Shown here piece by piece: positions 15,513 through 24,156 of a stretch of 64,000 bases of DNA. Numbering within the stretch: the stretch's first letter is position 1; each line of letters starts with the position of its first letter. Source of the stretch: an uncultured Propionibacteriaceae bacterium (GTDB lineage: Bacteria; Actinomycetota; Actinomycetes; Propionibacteriales; Propionibacteriaceae). The notes below the pieces were generated by a model. It worked only from the letters and a program-made list of their open reading frames with translations. It was not told the DNA's origin and ran no database searches. The translations under genes were made by a program, and so were the position numbers. The stretch lies in assembly GCA_937926975.1 (NCBI GenBank), contig CALBCJ010000039.1, positions 37,247 to 101,246 on the forward strand, read 5' to 3'.

Positions 15513-17435
15513 GTGCGACGTCTGATGTGCCTGGTGGCGGTCCTGGTCGTCCTGGTGGGCTGTGCCCAGTCCGGTCAGAAGCCAGCGCTGAACCTCCCGC
15601 CCGCTGACGACACGGTCGCCGCCCTGGTCACAGCCCTGGCTCGGCTCGACCTCGAGGGGGTGCCGGTGACGGCCCCGGCCCAGGCCGACATCGACGCGAT
15701 CGTCTCGGGGATGGACCAGATCAAGCCCGAGGTCCGCGCCGGGGAGGTCCGGTACGAGACGAGCGAGCCGAGGGCGACGGTCACCCTGGAGTACAGCTGG
15801 CCGATGCCGAGCGGCCCCTGGACGTACCAGGCGCCGGTCTCGCTGACCCATGACGGCCAGTGGAAGGTGGTCTGGGCCCCCTCGGTCGTGCACCCCCAGC
15901 TCAACCAGGCCAACCGGCTGGTCCACACCCACGTCCCCGCCAAGCGCGCCGGGATCACCGGCTACAACGGGACGGCTCTGGTCGAGGAGCACGACGTGGT
16001 CAAGGTCGGCATCGACAAGACCCGGGTCCCTCCGGAGCAGGCCGGGGCCTCGGCGCAGGCACTGGCCGGGGTCCTCGGGATCGACGCGGCCCGGTACGCG
16101 TCTCAGGTGTCGGCGGCTGGGGCGAAGGCCTTCGTGCTCGCGGTCACGCTGCGCCGCGGTGACGTCCCGCCGCAGGTGCTGGACGTTCCGGGCGCGGTGG
16201 GCGTCGCCGACAAGGCGATGCTGACCCCGGTGCCGGGCTTCGCCGCCGACCTGATCGGCGTGGTCGGCGAGGCCACTCCGGAGATCATCGCGGCCTCGAA
16301 GGGGGCGGTCCTGGCCGGCGACCAGGTGGGTCTCAGCGGCCTGCAGAAGCGGTACGACGAGCAGCTGCGGGGGACCCCCGGCGACAAGGTCACGATCGTC
16401 GGGCGCCGGGCCCCGACCGGCTCGCCCAGCCCGAGCCCGGCGTCCAGCCCGCCCAGCCCAGGCCCGTCCAGTCCTGCCCCGGCCGGGTCCTCGGTCGCGC
16501 CGACCGTGATCCACAGCACCGACCCCGTACCGGGCCAGCCGCTCGCGCTCAGTCTTGACCTGGAGCTGCAGCTCAAGGCGCAGCAGGCGATCGGTACGGT
16601 GCCCGGAGCGGCGGCGGTCGCTGTCGTGCGCCCGTCGTCGGGCGCGGTCCTGGCGCTGGCCAGCTCGGCCGGCAGCAACGGGCAGTCTGACGCCAGCACC
16701 GGCCGGTACGCGCCCGGCTCGACCTTCAAGATCGCGACCGCCCTGGCCCTGGTCCGCCAGGGGTACACCCCCGACACCCTGGTCAGCTGCACCCCGACGA
16801 CGACCGTCGACGGCTGGCCGTTCAAGAACTACTCCGACTTCCCGTCCGGGCAGGTGGGCCGGATCCCCCTCAAGGACGCGATTGCCTCCTCCTGCAACAC
16901 CGCCCTGATCAATGAGTACGCGAAGGTCTCCGGCGACGACCTGAGGGCGGCGGCCGCCAGCCTCGGGGTCGGGACCGACTATGACGCCGGGTTCCCGGTC
17001 TTCTACGGCGAGGTGCCCCAGCCTGACTCGCAGCCGAAGAAGGGCCAAGAGCTGATCGGCCAGGGCGGAGTCCTGGCATCACCCCTGGCCATGGCGGGTC
17101 TGGCGGCGTCGGTGGCGGCCGACCGAACCGTCGTACCGTGGCTGGTGGAGTCGGCCAGGCCGACCAGTACGGCCACGCCGCTGACCCCGGCCGAGGGCGC
17201 CGCGCTGCGGACCCTGATGAGTCACACGGTCGCCGCCGGGTCGGGCCGGGTGCTGCAGGGGTACGCGGCCGGCGCCAAGACCGGCACCGCCGAGTACGGC
17301 AGCACCCCGCCGCTGCCGACCCACGCCTGGATGATCTGCTACACGGACAGCGACCTCGCGGTCGCGGTCTGGGTGAAGGACGGCCAGTCCGGCTCCGGTA
17401 CCGCCGGGCCGGTCATCCAGCGAGTGCTGTCCTGA
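15513..17435 (+). CDS. Class B penicillin-binding protein, lipoprotein type
   Basis: The 640-aa protein starts with a lipoprotein signal (LVAVLVVLVGC). An NTF2-like MecA_N domain of about 110 residues, a PBP dimerisation region, a Ser/Pro-rich linker near 305-330 and a transpeptidase domain follow. Catalytic motifs are STFK (about residues 403-406), SCN (about 460) and KTGT (about 586). MecA_N plus transpeptidase matches the DD-transpeptidases that include PBP2a-type and actinobacterial PbpA-like enzymes; low beta-lactam affinity is possible but not shown. The GTG start follows AGAGAGG. Confidence 0.85.
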   Translation: MRRLMCLVAVLVVLVGCAQSGQKPALNLPPADDTVAALVTALARLDLEGVPVTAPAQADIDAIVSGMDQIKPEVRAGEVRYETSEPRATVTLEYSWPMPSGPWTYQAPVSLTHDGQWKVVWAPSVVHPQLNQANRLVHTHVPAKRAGITGYNGTALVEEHDVVKVGIDKTRVPPEQAGASAQALAGVLGIDAARYASQVSAAGAKAFVLAVTLRRGDVPPQVLDVPGAVGVADKAMLTPVPGFAADLIGVVGEATPEIIAASKGAVLAGDQVGLSGLQKRYDEQLRGTPGDKVTIVGRRAPTGSPSPSPASSPPSPGPSSPAPAGSSVAPTVIHSTDPVPGQPLALSLDLELQLKAQQAIGTVPGAAAVAVVRPSSGAVLALASSAGSNGQSDASTGRYAPGSTFKIATALALVRQGYTPDTLVSCTPTTTVDGWPFKNYSDFPSGQVGRIPLKDAIASSCNTALINEYAKVSGDDLRAAAASLGVGTDYDAGFPVFYGEVPQPDSQPKKGQELIGQGGVLASPLAMAGLAASVAADRTVVPWLVESARPTSTATPLTPAEGAALRTLMSHTVAAGSGRVLQGYAAGAKTGTAEYGSTPPLPTHAWMICYTDSDLAVAVWVKDGQSGSGTAGPVIQRVLS

Positions 17436-17723
17436 CCGGCGAGCGCGAGAAGGGACCCTCCCGCCCAGCCACGACCGGCCGCGCCGTCCCCGGTCTGGAC
17501 GGCGAGGAGCGAGACGGCACCACGAGGACCGAGCGAGTGAAGACCGAGGTCACAGCGAAGCGGCCGAGGCCGAGCGGGGCTCGGGCGGTCAGGCGCAGGA
17601 CCTCGTCCCCGCGAGCCGGCCAGCCGCGCAGGCGGCGGTCCTACAGCAGGATCGATTCGAGGTGGTCTGCACAGCGGCCAGCCGCGCAGGCGGCGGCGGT
17701 CCAGCACCGAGTACGGTCGGGGT
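17436..17723. other. Intergenic region with 3'-end motif and direct repeats
   Basis: The region holds a hairpin motif of a family seen at other gene ends (17554-17598), and two copies of a string beginning GGCCAGCCGCGCAGGCGGCG about 60 bases apart (17618 and 17677). The second is followed by the sirtuin start, where TACGGT lies shortly before the ATG. No gene is seen. Confidence 0.55.
17554..17598 (+). terminator. Hairpin 3'-end motif, family copy
   Basis: AGCGAAGCGGCCGAG precedes a stem CCGAGC/GCTCGG, which is followed by GGGCGGTCAGGCGCAG. The flanks match the motif after dciA, but the stem sequence differs. Confidence 0.5.
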
Positions 17724-18473
17724 ATGACCCGCGACCTGGACCTGGCCCGTCGGCTGGCTGCCGAGGCCCGCTCGATCACTGTCCTCACGGGGGCTGGTCT
17801 GTCGACCGCCTCCGGGATCCCTGACTTCCGGGGCCCTCAGGGAGTGTGGACCCAGAACCCGAAGGCTGAGCGGATCTCGACTCTGTCGTGGTACCTGAAC
17901 GACCCCGAGGTACGGCGGCTGGCCTGGCAGACCCGGGCCTGGTCGCCGGTCTGGGACGCGGAGCCGAACCCGGCGCACCGGGCGATCACCGAGCTGCAGA
18001 AGTCGGGGCGGCTGCGGGGCCTGATCACGTCGAACACCGACGGGCTGCACCAGGTCGCCGGCACCGAGGACGTGATCGAGCTCCATGGGAGCGCCCGGCG
18101 CTGGCGCTGCGAGTCCTGCTCCCACGGTGGGCCGATCGCGGAGATGGTGGACCGGGTCAAGGCCGGGGAGGACGACCCCCGCTGCCCGCGCTGCGGCGGC
18201 ATCACCCGGGCCACGGTGATCCTCTTCGAGGAGATGCTGGACCCGGGGGTGATCGACGCCGCGTCTCAGGCGGCCGCCGACTGTGACCTGTTCCTGGCGG
18301 TCGGAACCTCGCTGGTGGTGTACCCGGCGGCTGGGCTGCTGCCGCTGGCGGTCCGGTCCGGGGCGCAGGTCGTGATCGTGAACGCCGAGGAGACTCCCTT
18401 CGACCACCTGGCTGCGGCCGTGATCAGCGACCCGATTGAGACTGCCCTGCCGACGCTGCTGGGTCTGGCATGA
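17724..18473 (+). CDS. cobB: Sirtuin NAD-dependent protein deacylase
   Basis: The 249-aa enzyme removes acyl groups from lysines using NAD. It shows the NAD loop GAGLSTASGIPDFRG (residues 23-37), TSNTDGLH, the catalytic His121 in ELHG, and a zinc site formed by Cys129, Cys132, Cys154 and Cys157. C-terminal GTSLVVYPAAGL and VNAEETPFD complete the NAD pocket. Sirtuins usually have NxD as in QNxDxLH; here Thr sits between Asn and Asp. The stop overlaps the mscS start (ATGA). Confidence 0.9.
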   Translation: MTRDLDLARRLAAEARSITVLTGAGLSTASGIPDFRGPQGVWTQNPKAERISTLSWYLNDPEVRRLAWQTRAWSPVWDAEPNPAHRAITELQKSGRLRGLITSNTDGLHQVAGTEDVIELHGSARRWRCESCSHGGPIAEMVDRVKAGEDDPRCPRCGGITRATVILFEEMLDPGVIDAASQAAADCDLFLAVGTSLVVYPAAGLLPLAVRSGAQVVIVNAEETPFDHLAAAVISDPIETALPTLLGLA

Positions 18474-19360
18474 GTCCGCTGCTGACCTGGGTCTGGCCGG
18501 AGACCCTGATCGAGATCCTGGTCGTCGTGGTCATCGCCGTCCTGACCCATGCCCTGGTGCTGGTGGTGATCCGGCGGACGACCGACCTGGCTCTGCGCCG
18601 CAGCCGGCAGCACGCCTCGGGCAGCCTGGGCCGGGCAGGGCGAATCCTCAACCAGGCCTCGGGCCTGGCCTCCCACCGGGCTGCGCAGCGCACCCGTACC
18701 CTGGGGTCGCTGCTGCGGTCGGTGTCCCGGATGGTGATCACCACGGTCGCGGTCCTGACCGTCCTGACCGTTCTCGGGATCCCGCTCACCCCTTTTCTGG
18801 CCTCGGCCGGCGTCGGCGGGATCGCGGTCGCCTTCGGGGCTCAGTCGCTGATCAAGGACTACTTGTCGGGCATCTTCCTGATCATCGAGGACCAGTACGG
18901 GGTTGGCGACATCCTGACCGTGAACGACATCACCGGCACCGTGGAGGAGGTCTCGCTGCGGGTCACGCGGCTGCGGGACCTCAGCGGCAAGGTCTGGTAC
19001 ATCCGTCACGGTGAGATCACCACGGTCGGGAACCTCTCCCAGGGGTACTCGACCGGCCTGGTCGACATCCCCGTCGCGTACGACTCGGACGCGGCGGCCG
19101 CGATCGCGGTGCTGAACCGGGTGGTGGAGGCTGTGGACGAGGATCCGACCTGGTCGGAGTCGCTGCTGGAGCCGGCGACGGTGCTCGGGGTGGAGTCGAT
19201 CTCGGGAGGCACGATGACGCTGCGGATCCGGGTGAAGTCACCTGCCAACCAGCAGTACGGTGTGATGCGCGAGATCCGGGAGCGGGCTCAGGCTGAGCTC
19301 ACGCGAGCCGGGATCCGGGGCCCGGTGCTTCCGTTCACCGACCCCCAGCCGGCGGCGTAG
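18470..19360 (+). CDS. mscS: MscS-type mechanosensitive channel
   Basis: The 296-aa protein has an N-terminal helix, a second helix near residue 85-105, the pore-helix region FLASAGVGGIAVAFGAQSLI and a C-terminal beta domain starting YGVGDILTVNDITGTVEEV. It would release solutes on osmotic downshock. It is coupled to the sirtuin gene by a 4-base overlap. It is the last gene before the compositionally different iron-uptake segment. Confidence 0.88.
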   Translation: MSPLLTWVWPETLIEILVVVVIAVLTHALVLVVIRRTTDLALRRSRQHASGSLGRAGRILNQASGLASHRAAQRTRTLGSLLRSVSRMVITTVAVLTVLTVLGIPLTPFLASAGVGGIAVAFGAQSLIKDYLSGIFLIIEDQYGVGDILTVNDITGTVEEVSLRVTRLRDLSGKVWYIRHGEITTVGNLSQGYSTGLVDIPVAYDSDAAAAIAVLNRVVEAVDEDPTWSESLLEPATVLGVESISGGTMTLRIRVKSPANQQYGVMREIRERAQAELTRAGIRGPVLPFTDPQPAA

Positions 19361-19393
19361 CACCAGCCACGTCGGCCGGGGCGGCGCCCGCTG

Positions 19394-20410
19394 TCAGCGT
19401 CTGCGCAGCCCCACGAGCCACATGAGGTACAGGCCCCCGCAGGCCGAGCTGACCAGTCCCACGGGGATCTGGAACGGTGCCAGGAGCCTGGCCGCGACGA
19501 GGTCGGCGAGCGCCAGGAGGAAGGCCCCGGTCACCGCCGAGGCGGTGAGCGTGGTCCCGGCGCTGCGGCACAGCCGCCGCGCCACCTGGGGTGCGGCCAG
19601 GGCCACGAAGCCGATGGGCCCGGAGACGGCGACGCACAGGGCGGCCAGCACGACGCCGTACCCCACGAGCACCCCGCGCCACCGGTAGGGCCGAAGCCCC
19701 AGCCCGGTGGCGGTGTCGTCGCCCATCTCCAGGACCCGAGTGGGACGCACCAGGCCCACGACCAGCGGGAGGAGCAGGGCGGTGCCCAGCGCCAGAGGCC
19801 GGACCTGGGGCCAGGAGACGGCGTTGAGGGAGCCGTACTGCCAGGCCTTGGCGGCCTCGGCGCTCTCGATGGTGGCGCGGGAGAGCAGGTAGTCGTTGAA
19901 GGATCCGAGCATCTGCGCCAGGGCGACCCCCACTAGGACGAGCCCGTCCCCGCCCGCCCGGCGCCGCAGGGCGATGAGGACGACCACGGCGGCGGTCAGG
20001 GCACCGCCCAGGGTGGTGCCCAGGGCCACGCTCGAGGTGGTGGAGACGCCGAGGAGGATGACCAGGAGGCCTCCGGTGCTCGCTCCCGTGGTGAAGCCGA
20101 CGATGTCGGGGCTGCCCAGGGGGTTGCGGGAGACGGACTGGAAGACGGCCCCGGACAGGGCCAGCATGGCACCGACCAGGACCGCGGCGAGCACCCGGGG
20201 CAGGCGCTGGTCCACCACGATGAAGCGGTCCAGCTCGCTGCCCGCGCCGCCCAGGGAGTAGGTGCCGGTCAGGAGGCTCGCGGTGCCGATCGCGAGCACC
20301 AGGACCAGGAGGACCAGGCACACCCCTACCGAGCGGCGGTGGGCCAGGAGCGCGGCCCCGCGGGGCAGGGACAGGCGGAGGCTGTCGGGCGGCGGGGGGA
20401 CGGTCCTCAT
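19394..20410 (-). CDS. FecCD-family siderophore ABC permease, second subunit
   Basis: The 338-aa protein has about nine to ten helices and the FecCD signatures LPRVLAAVLVGAMLALSGAV, SRNPLGSPDIVGFTTGAS, and the C-terminal GPIGFVALAAPQVARRL with VPVGLVSSACGG-like pore end. It forms a permease heterodimer with the upstream gene, with which it overlaps by 4 bases. Codon choice and the low frequency of GTAC differ from flanking genes. Confidence 0.9.
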   Translation of the reverse strand: MRTVPPPPDSLRLSLPRGAALLAHRRSVGVCLVLLVLVLAIGTASLLTGTYSLGGAGSELDRFIVVDQRLPRVLAAVLVGAMLALSGAVFQSVSRNPLGSPDIVGFTTGASTGGLLVILLGVSTTSSVALGTTLGGALTAAVVVLIALRRRAGGDGLVLVGVALAQMLGSFNDYLLSRATIESAEAAKAWQYGSLNAVSWPQVRPLALGTALLLPLVVGLVRPTRVLEMGDDTATGLGLRPYRWRGVLVGYGVVLAALCVAVSGPIGFVALAAPQVARRLCRSAGTTLTASAVTGAFLLALADLVAARLLAPFQIPVGLVSSACGGLYLMWLVGLRRR

Positions 20411-21501
20411 GCGCCGGCCCCCGTCCAGGTGCTCCTGCGTCGCAGGACCATGGCCAGGAGGACCGGGCCACCGATGAAGGAGGTGACCACCCCGGCCTCC
20501 ATCTCGCTGGGGCGGATGATGATGCGTCCCAGGACGTCGGCGGCCAGGAGCAGCACCGGCCCCAGGGCCAGAGAGAGGGACAGGAGGCGGCGCTGGTCGG
20601 CCCCCAGGGCCAGGCGCGCGAGCTGGGGCACCACGAGACCGATGAACGAGACGGGTCCGATGGCCGCGGTGGAGGCCCCGGTGAGCAGCGTGATCGCCGT
20701 CAGGGCCAGGAGGCGGGCCCGGGCGGGGCCGGCCCCCAGGGCCATGGCCTGCTCCTCCCCCAGGGCGAGGGCGTTGAGGACCTGCCCGGACAGCATCGCC
20801 ATGACCAGGCCGACGAGCAGGAAGGGCGCCACCCAGGTGATGAGGGAGGCGTCGCGCCCCTCCAGGGAGCCCACCACCCAGAAGCGGTAGGAGCTGAAGG
20901 CGTCGGTGTCGTACATGGTGATGGTGCCGGTGACGGCGTGGAGGCTCGCCCCCAGGGCGACCCCGGCCAGGACGAGGCGGGTGGGGGCGGCGTCTGTGCC
21001 GCGTCTCGCCATGAGGGTCACCAGGGCGCTGGCGGCTCCTGCCCCGGCGAAGGCGAACCAGAGGTAGCCGCTGACGCCGGTGACGCCGAGCAGGCTGATG
21101 GAGGTCACCACGGCCAGGGCGGCGCCCGCGTTGACGCCGAGCATGCCCGGGTCTGCCAGGGGGTTGCGGGTGAGTGCCTGCATGAGCACTCCGGCCACCG
21201 CTAGGGACGCCCCGGCCACGACGGCCAGGACGGTCCGGGGCAGGCGCAGCTGCCAGACGATGACGGAGGCCACGGAGCGGTCGTGGGCGAGGAGGCCCTC
21301 CCAGGCCTCGGCCAGGCCTAGGGAGCGGGAGCCGACGGCCAGGCTCAGCACGGCCAGGAGCGCCAGGAGCACGCCGGCCCCGACGAGGAGAAGAAGGTAC
21401 GGGCCCGGCCGGGACGCGGGTCCAGGACGCCCGCCTCGGCGCTGGGCACCGTCGGCTCGGGGTGCGCGGCCGGTCCGGGCCGGTCGTGGTGACTGGTTCA
21501 C
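20407..21501 (-). CDS. FecCD-family siderophore ABC permease, first subunit
   Basis: The 364-aa protein begins with about 30 charged residues, then FecCD signatures LRLPRTVLAVVAGASLAVAG, ALTRNPLADPGMLGVNAGA and GPVSFIGLVVPQLARLALG. With the second permease, the binding protein and the ATPase it would import a ferric siderophore. The GTG start is chosen because it begins the conserved N-terminus. Transcription diverges from the binding-protein gene across an IdeR-like box. Confidence 0.88.
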   Translation of the reverse strand: MNQSPRPARTGRAPRADGAQRRGGRPGPASRPGPYLLLLVGAGVLLALLAVLSLAVGSRSLGLAEAWEGLLAHDRSVASVIVWQLRLPRTVLAVVAGASLAVAGVLMQALTRNPLADPGMLGVNAGAALAVVTSISLLGVTGVSGYLWFAFAGAGAASALVTLMARRGTDAAPTRLVLAGVALGASLHAVTGTITMYDTDAFSSYRFWVVGSLEGRDASLITWVAPFLLVGLVMAMLSGQVLNALALGEEQAMALGAGPARARLLALTAITLLTGASTAAIGPVSFIGLVVPQLARLALGADQRRLLSLSLALGPVLLLAADVLGRIIIRPSEMEAGVVTSFIGGPVLLAMVLRRRSTWTGAGA

Positions 21502-21582
21502 GGTAGGCCTCTCGGCTGGGGTGCCCGGGAGCGGCCGGGGCAGCGGAAGGAGATGGATCTCGTCTCGCGTACCTCCCGAAAG

Positions 21583-21601
21583 TGAGGTTAGCCTATCCTT
21601 A
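21583..21601. promoter_or_regulatory. IdeR/DtxR-type iron box
   Basis: TGAGGTTAGCCTATCCTTA matches the 19-bp IdeR/DtxR palindrome TTAGGTTAGSCTAACCTAA at 16 positions by eye. It covers the -10 region (TAGCCT) and touches the first base of the binding-protein start codon, between the divergent permease and binding-protein genes. It should repress uptake when iron is plentiful. Confidence 0.7.
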
Positions 21602-22653
21602 TGGCCACGTTGATCACCCGTCGTTCTGCCCTGTCCCTGGCTGGCGCCACCGCGGCCGCGGCTCTCGCCGCCTGCTCCGGCAGCCCCTCCGCATCCTCGT
21701 CGTCTGCCAGTGCCTCGGGGTCGCCCTCGGTGGCCACGTCCACCGGCGAGACCCCCGCCGTCGTCCCCACCGGTGTTCCCGCGGGCATGGGCTCGGGGGC
21801 CGCCGACGGCGTCTTCCCCAGGACCGTGACCCACTTCCTGGGCTCGACCGAGATCGCCAGCGCACCCACGAAGATCGTCATCATCTCCACCGGCCAGATC
21901 GACGCGCTCCTGACCCTGGGCATCGTCCCCGTGGGCTCCACCGCCGCCAAGGGCGCGCAGACCGTCCCCGACTACCTCACCAGCGCCTTCAGCAGCCAGG
22001 CGGGCGCGCTGGCGGCTATCACGAGCGTGGGCAGCCGCACCGAGCCCAGCGTGGAGAGCGTCGCCAACCTGCACCCCGACCTCATCCTCATGAACAAGGC
22101 GGGCAAGGACGCCGAGACCCTCTACAAGTCGCTCTCGAACATCGCCGCGACCGTGGTCACCCAGGGCACGGGCCAGTACTGGAAGCAGGACCTCCTGCTG
22201 CTGGCCGACCCGCTGGGCAAGACCCAGCAGGCGCAGGCCTGGCTGGACACCTTCCACGCCGACGCCAAGGCGGCCGGAGGCAAGGTCCCCGGCTCCCCTA
22301 CCGTCTCCCTGCTGCGCAAGGACGGTGACCGGCTGCGGGTCTTCGGTCCCCTCTCCTTCGCCGGGTCCGTCCTGGCGGACATGGGCGTGAGCCGCCCCAG
22401 CACCCAGTCCTTCACCAGCGGCGTCTCCCAGGAGATCTCCACAGAGAAGCTGGACCTGGCCGACGCCGACCGGCTCTTCTACTCCGTCCAGGGCGGGAAC
22501 GCCACCGAGCTGAGCAGCATGCCGCTGTGGTCCACCCTGAAAGCAGTCACCGCGGGCCACGCCGTCCAGGTCCAGGACGACCCCTTCTTCCTCAACGCGG
22601 GCCCCACAGCGGCACGCGTCGTCCTGGACCAGGTCTCCTCCAGCCTCACGTGA
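21601..22653 (+). CDS. Ferric-siderophore-binding lipoprotein
   Basis: The 350-aa protein has a Tat-like lipoprotein signal (TRRSALSLAGATAAAALAAC), a Ser/Ala-rich linker, and a class III periplasmic-binding fold beginning FPRTVTHFLGSTEIASAPTK, with IDALLTLGIVPVGST and a C-terminal lobe. No ribosome site precedes the ATG; TAGCCT lies 6 bases before it, so the mRNA is probably leaderless. Residues about 45-77, between linker and domain, contain an unusual string (TGETPAVVPTGVPAGMGSG) whose DNA recurs after the ATPase gene. Confidence 0.88.
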   Translation: MATLITRRSALSLAGATAAAALAACSGSPSASSSSASASGSPSVATSTGETPAVVPTGVPAGMGSGAADGVFPRTVTHFLGSTEIASAPTKIVIISTGQIDALLTLGIVPVGSTAAKGAQTVPDYLTSAFSSQAGALAAITSVGSRTEPSVESVANLHPDLILMNKAGKDAETLYKSLSNIAATVVTQGTGQYWKQDLLLLADPLGKTQQAQAWLDTFHADAKAAGGKVPGSPTVSLLRKDGDRLRVFGPLSFAGSVLADMGVSRPSTQSFTSGVSQEISTEKLDLADADRLFYSVQGGNATELSSMPLWSTLKAVTAGHAVQVQDDPFFLNAGPTAARVVLDQVSSSLT

Positions 22654-23438
22654 CACCATCGCTGGAGGCCCAGGACCTCACCGTGGCCTACGACCGGGCC
22701 CGCCCGGTCCTGTCCGGGCTGTCGGTCCAGGTCACGCCCGGGGCAGTCACCATGATCGTGGGCCCCAACGCCTGCGGGAAGTCCACGCTCCTGCGCTCCC
22801 TGAGCCGGGTCCTGACCCCCGCGGGCGGCCGGGTCCTCCTGGACGGGAAGGACATTGCCACCGCGCGCCCCAAGCAGGTAGCCCGACGGGTGGGGCTGCT
22901 AGCCCAGTCCTCACTCGCCCCTGAGGGCATCACGGTCCACGAGCTGGTCTCACGAGGCCGCTACCCGCACCAGTCGATCCTCCACCAGTGGTCCTGGGAG
23001 GACCACGAGGCCGTTACGGAGGCGATGGAGCGTACGCACGTGACCGACCTGGCCCACCGTCCTGTGGCCAGTCTCTCCGGCGGCCAGCGCCAGAGGGCGT
23101 GGATCGCCATGGTCCTGGCCCAGCGCACCGACGTCCTCCTTCTGGACGAGCCCACCACCTACCTGGACCTGGCCCACCAGGTGGAGGTCCTGGAGCTGTG
23201 CCGCAGCCTCAACACCGACCTGGGGACCACGATCGTGGCGGTCCTCCACGACCTCAACCAGGCCTGCCGGTACGGGGACGAGGTCATTGCCATGCGCAAC
23301 GGCGAGGTCCGGGCCCACGGCCCCGCCTGCGAGGTCATGAGCGCCACCATGGTGGAGGAGGTCTTCGGCCTGCCCGTCCACGTCATCGAGGACCCCCTCT
23401 CACACACCCCCCTGGTCCTGCCCCTGCCCCGGGGCTGA
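22650..23438 (+). CDS. Siderophore ABC transporter ATPase (FepC-like)
   Basis: The 262-aa ATPase has Walker A GPNACGKSTLLRSLSRVL, signature LSGGQRQRAWIAMVLAQ, Walker B VLLLDEPTTYLDLAHQ and switch His (AVLHDLNQA). TTYLD and LAHQVEVLELC are typical of FepC/FhuC-type iron-complex ATPases. The GTG start overlaps the binding-protein stop (GTGA), so the two are coupled. The 3' end CCTGCCCCGGGGCTG recurs about 0.9 kb downstream. Confidence 0.92.
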   Translation: MTPSLEAQDLTVAYDRARPVLSGLSVQVTPGAVTMIVGPNACGKSTLLRSLSRVLTPAGGRVLLDGKDIATARPKQVARRVGLLAQSSLAPEGITVHELVSRGRYPHQSILHQWSWEDHEAVTEAMERTHVTDLAHRPVASLSGGQRQRAWIAMVLAQRTDVLLLDEPTTYLDLAHQVEVLELCRSLNTDLGTTIVAVLHDLNQACRYGDEVIAMRNGEVRAHGPACEVMSATMVEEVFGLPVHVIEDPLSHTPLVLPLPRG

Positions 23439-23448
23439 GAAGGACTGC

Positions 23449-23604
23449 GCGTCCACCGGCGAGACCCCCGCCGTCGTCCCCACCGGTGTTCCCGCGGGCA
23501 TGGGCTCGGGCGCGTGGGCATCTGCTCGACGAGGGCGAGCCGCCGGTGTTCCCGCGGGCATGGGCTCGAGGGGCGACGGCGGCGTCTTCCCCAGGACCGT
23601 GACC
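23449..23604 (+). repeat. Duplicated fragment of the binding-protein gene with a CRISPR-like repeat-spacer-repeat
   Basis: 23449-23510 repeats 21737-21797 of the binding-protein gene, and 23581-23604 repeats 21809-21832. Inside, the 26-bp string starting CCGGTGTTCCCGCGGGCATG occurs twice (23483 and 23543), 60 bases apart, with a unique 34-base insert between. The parent gene has this string once. The ends (GTGTTCCC...GGGCTCG) and the period resemble type I-E CRISPR units, but with only two copies and no cas genes the nature is open. Confidence 0.6.
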
Positions 23605-24156
23605 GCCCATCTCGACGAGTACTGCACTGACGCCGAACTGGCGCTCTGGAGGGACAGCTGCGTCGTCATCTACACGGTGCTCAACGCAAAGGGCGAAACC
23701 CGCTACTACGTCGGCGGCAACCCCCTCGAACCATCCTGGCCCGAGTTCGTAGACCCCAGGCGGCCCAACATCCGGCCTCTGTGGGATCTAGTCCCTGAAC
23801 CACTGAAGACCTTCTACGAGACCGTCCACGACGGCTTCCACAATTTCCGCTCATCCAATTTCGGGCTCAGTCCACTCTCCGATGTGACATGCCTGGGGGC
23901 GCGCGGCGATGAGTGGCCCGAGCGCCTCGCGGGCTCATACACGTTCTTGCATCTGGGCGGCATTCAGGGGCTCGCCCTGGACATCAACGGCCCCAAACCA
24001 GGGCAGCCCGTCATGTGGTTGTGGAACGTCACGCACCCCGAGCTCGACTTCGACTTCGACTTCTGGGAGAAGCTCGATGAGCTGATCGTGCTCCCCTTCA
24101 ACACGCTCGAGGACCAACGCGCGAGGCCCTCCCCACGCGGCCGCCACATGAGATGA
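23500..24156 (+). CDS. SMI1/KNR4-like protein with a chimeric N-terminus
   Basis: The frame of up to 218 aa has a C-terminal part resembling SMI1/KNR4 immunity-type domains: VPEPLKTFYETVHDGFHNF, SYTFLHLGGIQGLALDING, and DFWEKLDELIVL. Such proteins often neutralise contact-dependent toxins. Its first 35 residues (VPAGMGSRGDGGVFPRTVT) are translated from the duplicated binding-protein fragment, so the true start may have been lost or replaced. The gene is lower in GC and lacks the host's codon habits. No toxin gene is next to it; it may be an orphan immunity gene. Confidence 0.55.
   Translation: MGSGAWASARRGRAAGVPAGMGSRGDGGVFPRTVTAHLDEYCTDAELALWRDSCVVIYTVLNAKGETRYYVGGNPLEPSWPEFVDPRRPNIRPLWDLVPEPLKTFYETVHDGFHNFRSSNFGLSPLSDVTCLGARGDEWPERLAGSYTFLHLGGIQGLALDINGPKPGQPVMWLWNVTHPELDFDFDFWEKLDELIVLPFNTLEDQRARPSPRGRHMR

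Noticed and set aside
14970..17048. 692-codon minus-strand frame across the HAD and PBP genes
   Set aside because: It spans two well-supported genes on the other strand and has no homology.
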